This document shows positions 1 through 5,870 of a DNA stretch of 5,988 nt, piece after piece. The stretch is from an uncultured Mycoplasmatota bacterium. Its GTDB lineage: Bacteria; Bacillota_I; Bacilli_A; RF39; UBA660. The translations under genes and the position numbers were made by a program. Location: the NCBI GenBank assembly GCA_900551925.1, contig URXR01000064.1, positions 1-5,988 on the forward strand, given 5' to 3'. Within the stretch, counting starts at the first letter, position 1; every line of letters starts with the position of its first letter. Below the pieces are notes generated by a model. It saw only the letters and a list, made by a program, of their open reading frames with translations. It did not search any database and had not been told where the DNA came from.

Positions 1-1
1 T

Positions 2-61
2 GTTATTGAATACGCTAGTAATCCTAACATATTTAGAACTGTTTATAGAATAAAGGAGTAA
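2..61 (+). CDS. 3' end of an unidentified upstream gene (partial)
   Basis: An open frame enters from the left edge and ends at TAA 59-61, giving the C-terminal residues VIEYASNPNIFRTVYRIKE. The fragment is too short to assign to a family. Support for this frame is indirect: its codons resemble those of the neighbours, and its last two sense codons (AAG GAG) form the Shine-Dalgarno site of the next gene, an arrangement seen again at the rarA/ltaS junction. A competing frame (3-53) is also open but ends earlier and codes for a less typical run of residues. If the call is right, this gene and the ORF6N gene are co-transcribed. Confidence 0.5.
   Translation, partial: VIEYASNPNIFRTVYRIKE
53..58 (+). 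promoter_or_regulatory. Shine-Dalgarno site of the ORF6N gene, inside the preceding gene's last codons
   Basis: AAGGAG lies 9 nt before the ATG at 68 and directly abuts the TAA stop at 59-61. A ribosome finishing the upstream gene would sit over the site, so translational coupling is likely. It fixes the start of the ORF6N gene. Confidence 0.75.
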
Positions 62-67
62 GTTTTT

Positions 68-427
68 ATGACTGATTTGATTGTAAAAGATAATATAAAA
101 ATAGAAGATTTAATATATAAAGTACGTGGTAAACAAGTGATGCTTGATAGTGATTTAGCTATTCTTTATGGGTGTAAGAATGGTACTAAATCTATTAATT
201 TAGCAGTTAAAAGACATATTAATAGATTTCCAGAAAGATTTTGTTTTAAGTTAACTGAAGAAGAATATTCTGCTTTGCGGTTTCAATTTGAAACCGCAAA
301 TACTAATAATATGTCAAGAAGTGTATCATATGCTTTTAAAGATTTAGGTATTAAATGTTTTACTATAAATAGAGTAGACCATCCTTTTTTATTAGATTGC
401 ATTCTTAAATATTTAAATAATTATTAA
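68..427 (+). CDS. short ORF6N-domain (phage KilA-N/ORF6N-like) DNA-binding protein
   Basis: A 119-residue protein with an ORF6N domain, a DNA-binding module common in phages and in chromosomal islands of gut Firmicutes and Bacteroidetes. Family hallmarks visible are RGKQVMLDSDLAILYG (residues 20-35), VKRHINRFPERFCFKLTEEE (47-66), and LRFQFETAN then SYAF (70-90). The domain normally continues as YAFTEQGVAML... followed by a helical segment or a second C-terminal domain. Here the match stops near G94 and is replaced by about 25 residues without family resemblance, then TAA. I looked in the other two + frames for the missing part and did not see it, so this is a short or truncated version rather than a simple frameshift. 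The codons spanning 274-300 form a perfect palindrome. The start is set by AAGGAG at 53-58. The target is unknown; a role in transcriptional control or phage-derived regulation is inference. Confidence 0.8.
   Translation: MTDLIVKDNIKIEDLIYKVRGKQVMLDSDLAILYGCKNGTKSINLAVKRHINRFPERFCFKLTEEEYSALRFQFETANTNNMSRSVSYAFKDLGIKCFTINRVDHPFLLDCILKYLNNY
274..300. repeat. perfect 13-bp inverted repeat inside the ORF6N coding region
   Basis: TTTGCGGTTTCAA at 274-286 is the exact reverse complement of TTGAAACCGCAAA at 288-300, with a single T at 287 between them. It encodes the residues LRFQFETAN. The repeat is clearly richer in G and C than the surrounding sequence and carries a CGG arginine codon, where AGA is the norm in this window. 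No T-run follows on either strand, so it does not look like a terminator. It could fold in RNA as an 11-bp stem with a 5-nt loop, or serve as a dimer-binding or recombination site in DNA. Confidence 0.9.
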
Positions 428-442
428 AATATGGATTTTTAG

Positions 443-471
443 TTTAAATTTTTCTTATTTTATAGTATAAT
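443..471 (+). promoter_or_regulatory. putative sigma-A-type promoter for yebC-tcdA
   Basis: TTTAAA (443-448; 4 of 6 matches to TTGACA), a 17-bp spacer, then a perfect TATAAT (466-471). A second TATAAT follows at 472-477 but lacks a good -35. The expected transcript start near 478 leaves a leader of about 18 nt containing AAGGAG (483-488), 7 nt before the yebC ATG. Chance TATAAT matches are common at this AT content, so position and spacing carry the argument. Confidence 0.6.
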
Positions 472-495
472 TATAATGATTTAAGGAGTGATACG

Positions 496-1221
496 ATGAG
501 TGGACATTCTAAATGGTCAACTATTAAAAGAAAAAAGGGTTTAATTGATGCTGAAAGAGGTAAAATATTTCAAAAACTAGCTAAAGAAATTTATGTGGCT
601 GCTAAGGGTGGAGATGCTAGTGTTGATACAAATCCTGCTCTTAGAATGATAGTAGATAAAGCTAAAGCTCAAAATATGCCTAAGGATAAGATTCAAGCTG
701 CTATTGATAAGGCTCATAAAAGTACTGGAGGAGAAGATTATGAATCTATTCGTTATGAAGGATATGGACCAAATGGAGTAGCTATTATGGTTGATTGCCT
801 TACTGATAATCGTAATAGAACTGCTTCAATGGTTAGAAGTACTTTTACTAAACGTGGTGGTAATTTAGGAACTGATGGTTCAGTTAGTTATATGTTTGAA
901 CGCAAAGGTATTATAGTGGTTCCTAATTCTTATAATGAAGATGATATTATGACTATTGCTTTAGAGAATGATGCTTTAGATTTTATAGTTTTAGAAGATT
1001 CTTATGAAATATATACTACTTATGAAGATTTTATAAAAATAAATAAAGCTTTAGAAGAGGCTGGGATTACTGATTTTATTATGAATGAAGTTAGATATAT
1101 TCCTGCTAATTATGTGAAACTTGATGAAGAGAAAACTACTAAGATTCTAGGACTTATTGAGGCTTTAGAAGACTTAGATGATGTTTCTGATGTTTATCAT
1201 AATTTAGAGATAGACGATTAG
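496..1221 (+). CDS. yebC: YebC/PmpR (TACO1) family translation factor
   Basis: A 241-residue protein of usual family length. It carries the signature GHSKWSTIKRKKG (3-15), RGKIFQKLAKEIYVAAK (21-37), NMPKDKI (60-66), YEGYGPNGVAIMVDCLTDNR (87-106), GGNLGTDGSVSYMFERKG (121-138), and the C-terminal ALEDLDDVSDVYHNLEI (223-239). The GHSKW start places it with classical YebC (Bacillus YrbC) rather than the YeeI/YebC2 branch. The family was long annotated as transcriptional regulators. Mitochondrial TACO1 and more recent bacterial work link it to translation of proline-rich or otherwise stalling sequences on the ribosome. It acts in the cytoplasm. The start is set by AAGGAG at 483-488. It is first in a likely operon with tcdA, 14 nt downstream. 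The stop TAG lies at the foot of a hairpin described separately. The acidic C-terminal half (145-241) is typical of the family. I see nothing unusual in the protein. Confidence 0.96.
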   Translation: MSGHSKWSTIKRKKGLIDAERGKIFQKLAKEIYVAAKGGDASVDTNPALRMIVDKAKAQNMPKDKIQAAIDKAHKSTGGEDYESIRYEGYGPNGVAIMVDCLTDNRNRTASMVRSTFTKRGGNLGTDGSVSYMFERKGIIVVPNSYNEDDIMTIALENDALDFIVLEDSYEIYTTYEDFIKINKALEEAGITDFIMNEVRYIPANYVKLDEEKTTKILGLIEALEDLDDVSDVYHNLEIDD

Positions 1222-1231
1222 TCTATTTTTT
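1208..1231 (+). terminator. terminator-like hairpin between yebC and tcdA
   Basis: AGATAGAC (1208-1215) pairs with GTCTATTT (1221-1228) as an 8-bp stem containing one G-U pair, with a 5-nt loop (GATTA). The stem merges into a run of six T (1226-1231). It spans the end of yebC, including most of its TAG stop, and stops just before the tcdA start. The stem is AT-rich and therefore weak. It may terminate part of the transcripts, acting as an attenuator, or it may be chance. Ribosomes finishing yebC would disrupt it, so any effect would depend on translation. Confidence 0.4.
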
Positions 1232-1235
1232 GTTT

Positions 1236-1913
1236 ATGTTTGATAGATTAGAAAGACTTATTGGTTCTTTAGCTTTAGAAAAATTAAAATCTTCTCATGT
1301 AGTAGTTTTAGGACTTGGTGGAGTAGGGGGTTATGCTCTTGAAGCTTTAGTAAGATCGGGAATTGGCTCGATTACTATAATTGATGGAGATAAAATAGAA
1401 CTTAGTAATTTAAATAGACAACTTATTGCTACTAGGGATAATATTGGAGAATATAAAACTTTGGAGTTTAAAAAAAGAATTTTTAGTATTAATCCTGATA
1501 TTAAGCTTAAAGTTATTACAAAGTTTATAGATAAAGATAATATTAATGAGATTTTTACTGAGGATATTGATTATTTTATTGATGCTTGTGATAGTATTGA
1601 AACTAAAAAATTAGTTATTTCTTTGTGTCTTAAGAATAATATAAAATTTATAACTTCAATGGGAGTAGGGAATAGAATGAATCCTAGTTTATTGAAAATA
1701 GGAGATATTAGAAATACTAGTTATGACCCAGTGGCTAAAATTTTAAGAAAATACGTTAGAGATAATAATTTAAGTGGTAAGATAACATGTCTTTATTCAG
1801 AAGAAAAACCTCTTTTAAAGGATAAAGTGATAGGTTCTAATGCTTTTGTACCTCCTTCGGCAGGACTTTTAATCGCAGGGTATGTTATTAATGATTTAAT
1901 AAAAAAAGAATAG
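1236..1913 (+). CDS. tcdA: tRNA threonylcarbamoyladenosine dehydratase (ThiF/E1-like, YrvM/CsdL)
   Basis: TcdA uses ATP to dehydrate t6A at position 37 of ANN-decoding tRNAs to cyclic ct6A, which improves decoding. From the ATG at 1236 the protein has 225 residues. It shows the family N-terminus MFDRLERLIG, the nucleotide-binding loop GLGGVGG (26-32), the E1-type segment IDGDKIELSNLNRQ (49-62), and IDACDS (115-120). It also has the TcdA-specific SMGVGNRMNPSLLKIGDI (starting near 141), TSYDP, CLYSEEKP and the closing GSNAFVPPSAGLLIAGYVINDL. These distinguish it from MoeB and ThiF, which have zinc-binding cysteine pairs not seen here. It is somewhat shorter than the E. coli protein (about 268) and ends just after the last family block. 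A TTG at 1230 could add two residues, but the family start favours 1236. No SD site is visible upstream, so translation may depend on coupling to yebC. Its last codons form part of the convergent terminator. Confidence 0.94.
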   Translation: MFDRLERLIGSLALEKLKSSHVVVLGLGGVGGYALEALVRSGIGSITIIDGDKIELSNLNRQLIATRDNIGEYKTLEFKKRIFSINPDIKLKVITKFIDKDNINEIFTEDIDYFIDACDSIETKKLVISLCLKNNIKFITSMGVGNRMNPSLLKIGDIRNTSYDPVAKILRKYVRDNNLSGKITCLYSEEKPLLKDKVIGSNAFVPPSAGLLIAGYVINDLIKKE

Positions 1914-1937
1914 GAATTAGTTTAGACCTATTCTTTT
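1901..1937. terminator. bidirectional terminator shared by tcdA and the LTA synthase gene
   Basis: AAAAGAATAGG (1904-1914) is the exact reverse complement of CCTATTCTTTT (1927-1937), an 11-bp stem with a 12-nt loop. The + strand exits the stem in TTTT, and the - strand exits in a run of seven T (complement of 1901-1907). The left arm encodes the end of tcdA (Lys-Lys-Glu-stop), and the right arm encodes the end of the opposing gene (Lys-Arg-Ile-Gly). The - strand stop (1917-1919) is in the loop. Only 3 nt separate the two coding regions, so one hairpin appears to end both transcripts. Confidence 0.85.
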
Positions 1938-3821
1938 ATAATAATTAGAATTAAGCATTATTGAAGAAGCATTTACTTTATTATAAACTTCAGTTTGTTT
2001 TTCTTTTAGATAAGTTTTAGAGATTTCTTTATTAGAAAACTTATTAGTTTTAGCATTATAGAAACCTTCTTTGGTTAGAAAACTGCGATCATTAAAGATG
2101 ACTATTCCTTCATTATCGCTCATAATATCTTTACCTATGATTAATCTAGAATCATATTTTATATTAAACATATTAAGAAGAGTTGGTAAGATATCAATAT
2201 TAGAGGCATATTTATCTATTGTTTTATTTTCTATTTCAGAATTATAAATGATTAAACCACTTTTATGTTTATCGTAAGGAGTTTTTATTTGTTTTAATTC
2301 AGATAATTCTGTTTGATTTAAACCATAAGGGAAATGATCTGGAGTTAGAACTATAACGGTTTTTGATAAAAGATTATTTTCTTTTAAATTATTTATTAGT
2401 TTTTCTAGGCCTCTATCTAGATCAATATTAGCACTTATATAAGCTTTGACATTTGAGGAATAATTTAAATCTTTAGTTTCTTTTTGCCATTTTTTGGCTA
2501 TGTCATTAGTTTTAAAATTATGAGATAGATGGCCACTTATAGTCATGTAATAGGCCATAAAATTAGAAGAGTTTTTATAATCTTTAAAGGTTTCTTCGAG
2601 CATTTCTTCATCACTTTGAGGCCATAGATTACAGTTTATATATTCTTCTAAACCGTTGTTACAAGCTTTATAGGTAGAAAAATTTAAGTTTTTTAAAACT
2701 TTGTTTCTTTGATAAAAATCGTATTCCCCATTATGATAAGCATAGGTATCGTAGTTTAAATTATTGAAAACTTCTGAGTATGTATAGGGATAATAATTAT
2801 TTTGAGATGAGACATAACTCCAAGTTCTCTCTTCTGGTAAGAGTCCAGTTAGGTTAGTATATTCTCCATCAGAGGTTGAAGCATAATAAATTGGAGTATA
2901 AAAATTAGTAAAACTTAGGCCTTCATTGGATAATTTGTATAAAGTAGGAGTAAGTTCTTTATCAATTAGACTGAAATCAAATGATTCTGCTGTTATGAAA
3001 ATTAAATTTTTGCCTTCAAAAATACCAGTGTACTCATTTTTATTAGTAGGAGTTTCTTTTTGAAGATAGTTATGAAGTTTTTTAATCTCTTCATCTTGTT
3101 CATTTTCAATTAATTTATCAAAATCAATATTAGTTACATTATAGTCCTTTTCATTATAGGTTTTCTTTTCGCTTTTGGTTTCTTCTATTAAGTTTGGTTC
3201 GAAATTAAATATATAGCGCTCAATATCTATAAATGTACCAGTAAGTAAACCAAATTTTTTAACGTTTAAAGCTACGTTATGAGTATTGTGAATTAAATTG
3301 TGATAGGAATAAAGACCACTTTTTAAACAGTTTGCTAAGGTTAAATTTAAAATAAGACTACTTATAATAATAATTATAGAAATAATATTTTTTTTCTTAG
3401 AACTTAAATGAGGAATTTTTAAACAAACAACAATTATTACTGCTAGAAGAAGCATAAAGAAAGAAAAACCGTAGATATTTTCAAAAATTATTTTTAGAAT
3501 AGCTTCTAGAAAGCCAAAAACTTGTGAACCGTGGAGTAGGGAGTAAATACTATAAAAACTTTCGTAAAAACTATAATAGACAAATTGAGAAGCATAAATT
3601 ATAGTGATAATAATTAAAATGGCTAGATTAATACCTTTAGCTAAGAGGGGTTTTTTAAAGAGATTAGATATTAATTTGATAAGACTTCCAAAGAATAAAG
3701 CTTCAAGTAAGTAAAAAACAATATTTAAAAATTCTATATCATGATAGATGGTCCAGGTTAAAACAATATTTAATAAAAATAGGTAAAAAATATTAATGAT
3801 TAAATCTAGGTACTTCTTCAT
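1917..3821 (-). CDS. LTA synthase family membrane sulfatase-fold phosphoglycerol transferase
   Basis: A 634-residue enzyme, close to S. aureus LtaS (646). The N-terminus holds five predicted membrane helices (about 5-25, 31-54, 62-84, 117-136, 145-165). A linker follows, then an extracellular alkaline-phosphatase/sulfatase domain from about 268. Catalytic features by analogy with LtaS: GKNLIFITAESF (270-281) with metal ligand E279; STSDGEY (315-321) with the probable nucleophile T316; SGH (429-431) with a probable substrate or metal His; and TPDHF (493-497) with D495 and H496 as metal ligands. LtaS-type enzymes polymerise glycerol-phosphate from phosphatidylglycerol onto a glycolipid anchor. 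The exact acceptor cannot be read from sequence, so a related phosphoglycerol or phosphoethanolamine transferase is possible, and I leave the gene symbol blank. The start ATG (3819-3821) has AAGGAG 8 nt upstream. That site lies in the last two codons of rarA, 5 nt away, so the two genes are almost certainly co-transcribed and coupled. Confidence 0.88.
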   Translation of the reverse strand: MKKYLDLIINIFYLFLLNIVLTWTIYHDIEFLNIVFYLLEALFFGSLIKLISNLFKKPLLAKGINLAILIIITIIYASQFVYYSFYESFYSIYSLLHGSQVFGFLEAILKIIFENIYGFSFFMLLLAVIIVVCLKIPHLSSKKKNIISIIIIISSLILNLTLANCLKSGLYSYHNLIHNTHNVALNVKKFGLLTGTFIDIERYIFNFEPNLIEETKSEKKTYNEKDYNVTNIDFDKLIENEQDEEIKKLHNYLQKETPTNKNEYTGIFEGKNLIFITAESFDFSLIDKELTPTLYKLSNEGLSFTNFYTPIYYASTSDGEYTNLTGLLPEERTWSYVSSQNNYYPYTYSEVFNNLNYDTYAYHNGEYDFYQRNKVLKNLNFSTYKACNNGLEEYINCNLWPQSDEEMLEETFKDYKNSSNFMAYYMTISGHLSHNFKTNDIAKKWQKETKDLNYSSNVKAYISANIDLDRGLEKLINNLKENNLLSKTVIVLTPDHFPYGLNQTELSELKQIKTPYDKHKSGLIIYNSEIENKTIDKYASNIDILPTLLNMFNIKYDSRLIIGKDIMSDNEGIVIFNDRSFLTKEGFYNAKTNKFSNKEISKTYLKEKQTEVYNKVNASSIMLNSNYYKRIGLN

Positions 3822-3826
3822 TTTAT

Positions 3827-5038
3827 TTACTCCTTTAATTTATCTAATTTTTCTTTAACACTTTTTAAAGATTTTTCATAGCTAGAACTTTCTTTTGGGA
3901 AATAGTATTTATTATTTTTGATATTATTAGGAAGATATTGTTGTTTAACATAGGAATTTTTATAGTTATGAGGATATTTATAGTCTTTATAAGGACTTTT
4001 TAAATAAGAGGGCATATCTCCGATATCTTGATTTAAATCATTTAGAGCTTTATCGATTGCGAGAATAGCACTGTTGCTTTTAGGGGATAAGCTCATTTCA
4101 ATAACAATATTAGAAAGGATTATTCTAGCTTCAGGAAGTCCAACTAATCCGCTTAAATTGATGGCAGCGTTTAACTTAGGGCCTAAACTAGGGTTAGCTA
4201 GACCAATATCTTCATAACAAATTACAGATAGTCTTCGATAGATGCTATCTAAATCTTCAGCTTTTAATAATCTAGCTAGGTAATGAAGAGCAGCATCTAC
4301 ATCAGAACCTCTTATCGATTTTTGTAGTCCACTTAAGACATCATAATGCCCATCTTCATTTTTATCATGGAAAAAATTAGGTTTATTGTTGATGTTTTGA
4401 ATGTCTTTGATATCTACTTTGTGATTTTTATGAGTATAGTAAGAAACTTCTAATAAATTTAGAGCAAATCTTAAATCTCCACCAGAGATATCGGCAATGT
4501 ATTTAAGAGTAGCTTCATCTATTTTTATATTTTTTATTTCATCGTTTAAAAGAGCTTTTTTAAGTCCTTTTAAGATATCATCTTTAGTTAGAGGTTCAAG
4601 TTTAAAGATTTGACATCTACTTCTTATAGCAGGATTTATTTTATGATAAGGGTTTGAAGTGGTTAAACCAATTAAAGTTATTAAACCACTTTCTAAGCAA
4701 GGAAGTAAAAGATCTTGTTTGTCTTTATTTAGTCTATGTATTTCATCCATTATTAGAACTAAACCATCTAACATTTTGGCTTCTTCTACGACAATGTCAA
4801 AGTCTTTTTTGTTGTTTAAGGTAGCATTTAAGAATCTATAGTTGCAATCAATATCATTTACAATAGCATTGGCTATAGAAGTTTTACCAGTTCCCGGATT
4901 ACCATATAAAATCATAGAAAAAAGTTTTTTATTTTTTACCATATTAGTAAGAATTTTATTATTACCAATTAAATGTTTTTGACCGACTACATCAGTAAGT
5001 GATTTAGGTCGTTCTTGAAGTGCTAAGGGTTTATCCAT
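3827..5038 (-). CDS. rarA: RarA/MgsA (WRNIP1) family AAA+ replication-associated recombination ATPase
   Basis: RarA is a tetrameric, clamp-loader-like ATPase acting at stalled or gapped replication forks with SSB. From the ATG at 5036-5038 the protein has 403 residues (family about 420-450). In order it shows PLALQERPKSLTDVVGQKHL (near the N-terminus), Walker A GNPGTGKT (46-53), Walker B LIMDEIH (95-101), sensor 1 region TTSNP (126-130; many relatives have TTENP), arginine-finger segment RSRC (139-142), and sensor 2 GGDLR (186-190). The RarA-specific C-terminal parts follow: KSIRGSDVDAALHYLARLL (240-258), RRLSVICYEDIGLANP (268-283) and HNYKNSYVKQQYLP (357-370). An in-frame ATG at 5068 would add ten residues, but those codons contain the SD site (AAGGAG, 5047-5052), 8 nt before the ATG at 5038, so the shorter start is preferred. 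It is the first gene of a unit with the LTA synthase gene. Confidence 0.95.
   Translation of the reverse strand: MDKPLALQERPKSLTDVVGQKHLIGNNKILTNMVKNKKLFSMILYGNPGTGKTSIANAIVNDIDCNYRFLNATLNNKKDFDIVVEEAKMLDGLVLIMDEIHRLNKDKQDLLLPCLESGLITLIGLTTSNPYHKINPAIRSRCQIFKLEPLTKDDILKGLKKALLNDEIKNIKIDEATLKYIADISGGDLRFALNLLEVSYYTHKNHKVDIKDIQNINNKPNFFHDKNEDGHYDVLSGLQKSIRGSDVDAALHYLARLLKAEDLDSIYRRLSVICYEDIGLANPSLGPKLNAAINLSGLVGLPEARIILSNIVIEMSLSPKSNSAILAIDKALNDLNQDIGDMPSYLKSPYKDYKYPHNYKNSYVKQQYLPNNIKNNKYYFPKESSSYEKSLKSVKEKLDKLKE
3830..3835 (-). promoter_or_regulatory. Shine-Dalgarno site of the LTA synthase gene, embedded in the rarA 3' end
   Basis: Read on the - strand, AAG GAG are the last two sense codons of rarA, followed at once by its TAA stop (3829-3827) and, 5 nt later, the ATG. 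The spacing from SD to ATG is 8 nt. This indicates termination-reinitiation coupling and fixes the start. Confidence 0.85.
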
Positions 5039-5046
5039 GTTTATCT

Positions 5047-5052
5047 CTCCTT
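5047..5052 (-). promoter_or_regulatory. Shine-Dalgarno site that sets the rarA start
   Basis: AAGGAG on the - strand, 8 nt before the ATG at 5038. It lies inside the ten-residue extension that an upstream ATG at 5068 would give, which argues against that longer start. Confidence 0.85.
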
Positions 5053-5058
5053 GTAAAT

Positions 5059-5067
5059 ATTTTATCA
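5059..5067 (-). promoter_or_regulatory. putative extended -10 promoter for rarA and the LTA synthase gene
   Basis: On the - strand TGATAAAAT is an extended -10 element (TG-n-TAAAAT; the hexamer is 5064 to 5059). The hexamer 17 bp upstream, TTTTAA, is a poor -35 (3 of 6), as is common when a TG motif is present. The predicted transcript start, near 5052, falls at the SD site, giving a leader of only about 14 nt. Confidence 0.5.
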
Positions 5068-5080
5068 AAAAATAGAATAA

Positions 5081-5122
5081 ATTAAAAGATTATGGCTTTA
5101 TTTATTAGCAATAATCTTTAAT
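5081..5122 (-). terminator. hairpin between the Asn-rich membrane protein gene and rarA, possible weak terminator
   Basis: AAAGATTAT (5085-5093) pairs perfectly with ATAATCTTT (5111-5119). An inner GCT/AGC helix (5095-5097/5107-5109) continues past one mismatch, and ATT/AAT extends the foot past a one-base bulge, for about 15 bp in total. It begins 9 bp after the stop of the upstream - strand gene. The tail on the - strand is T-rich but not a clean run (TTTTAATTTATTC), so termination may be partial and some read-through into rarA is possible. Confidence 0.55.
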
Positions 5123-5131
5123 GTGTATTTA

Positions 5132-5851
5132 TTAGTTATTATAAGGATAATTATTGTTATTGGGATTATTATTTTGGTTGTTAGCTTGATAAAAGTTGTT
5201 AGGAATATTTTGATTTGGGTTTTGATAATGGTTATTAAAGTTATTTTGATTAAATCCTGGATGGTTATTTAAAGTTTGATTATTGTTATAGGGTTTTTTA
5301 TGTTGCTTTATTTTCTTTGGTTTTTTTACTTTGTTAGGTTTATTTTTTCTTGTTGGTTTATTGGTAAAGTTATGATTTTGAACATGGTTATTAGGATTAA
5401 AATTATTATTACTGATATTTTTAAATGTTACTTTTTTAACATACCAAAACATAGTTATATAAATTAACATAGCTGTTATAATAGTACAAATAGATAAATA
5501 GTTTAAATCATAAACAATTATGGAAAAAGCAATGTATAGAATAACGACAATAGTAAAGAAAATAGTAGTTCTTTTAAAGAATTTATTAATGTCATTTATC
5601 ATAATTAATTTGGTTTTAAAAGTTGATCTAATAGCAAAAAATATAGCGAGAATATGGCTAGTTAAAAGAAGAATAAAGTCTTCTGCTATTTGGATATAGG
5701 CTAAGGGAATATTTGCTAGAGGGGTTTCTAATGAAACTTCTATTATAGCCATTACGATAGCAGTTGTAATAGTAATTATAATATAATAAAAGATAAAAAA
5801 TAAAATAAAATTTTTTAATAATTTGTTAGGACTAGTTATAATTTTTGGCAT
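5132..5851 (-). CDS. four-helix membrane protein with Lys-rich and Asn-rich low-complexity tail, function unknown
   Basis: I do not recognise a family. From the ATG at 5849-5851 the protein has 239 residues. Four hydrophobic segments are seen at about 12-38, 52-75, 94-114 and 118-138, the last ending in WYVKK, which predicts a cytoplasmic C-terminus by the positive-inside rule. Residues 145-239 form a disordered-looking tail with about 40% asparagine plus Gln, Pro, Tyr and His. It is interrupted by a strongly basic stretch at about 167-187 (KNKPNKVKKPKK and neighbours). The final 50 residues repeat short N/Q/P/Y units such as NPNQN and NNNPNNNN. A longer start at 5893 (14 more residues) is possible, but AAAGGAG at 5860-5866 lies 8 nt before 5851, and the longer start would overlap the promoter. 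Low GC favours Asn codons, so part of the bias may be mutational. Functions such as anchoring nucleic acid or scaffolding at the membrane are speculation. Confidence 0.75.
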   Translation of the reverse strand: MPKIITSPNKLLKNFILFFIFYYIIITITTAIVMAIIEVSLETPLANIPLAYIQIAEDFILLLTSHILAIFFAIRSTFKTKLIMINDINKFFKRTTIFFTIVVILYIAFSIIVYDLNYLSICTIITAMLIYITMFWYVKKVTFKNISNNNFNPNNHVQNHNFTNKPTRKNKPNKVKKPKKIKQHKKPYNNNQTLNNHPGFNQNNFNNHYQNPNQNIPNNFYQANNQNNNPNNNNYPYNN

Positions 5852-5859
5852 ATTATCAT

Positions 5860-5866
5860 CTCCTTT
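5860..5866 (-). promoter_or_regulatory. Shine-Dalgarno site that sets the start of the Asn-rich membrane protein
   Basis: AAAGGAG on the - strand, with 8 nt between it and the ATG at 5851. It lies inside the extra codons of the longer candidate frame starting at 5893, so it supports the shorter protein. Confidence 0.8.
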
Positions 5867-5870
5867 CTTT

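Noticed and set aside
409..455. Possible terminator after the ORF6N gene using AAATTTAAA-type pairing before a T-rich stretch
   Set aside because: Pairing is only A-T and irregular, and alternative pairings are equally good in such AT-rich sequence; no defensible stem.
4657..4691. AAGTGGTT / AACCACTT inverted repeat with a 19-nt spacer
   Set aside because: It falls in conserved rarA codons, is short with a long spacer, and has no terminator or promoter context; chance is sufficient.
4659..4841. 60-codon open frame on the + strand
   Set aside because: It lies wholly antisense to the conserved Walker B and sensor region of rarA, has no SD or recognisable product, and is a shadow of rarA codon use.
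5132..5420. Repetitive look of the sequence (a CRISPR- or tandem-repeat-like impression)
   Set aside because: The repeats are irregular AAT/AAC codon runs encoding the Asn-rich tail; there are no constant-length units or spacers.
5276..5467. 63-codon hydrophobic open frame on the + strand
   Set aside because: It is antisense to the Asn-rich tail and last helix of the membrane protein; Asn/Lys codons read backwards give Phe/Leu/Ile, which explains its hydrophobic look. No SD found.
496..5851. Possible recoded genetic code (TGA as Trp, as in Mycoplasma)
   Set aside because: All six Trp codons in the called genes are TGG and conserved frames contain no in-frame TGA. The absence of TGA stops in seven genes is compatible with AT-driven TAA/TAG preference and a small sample.
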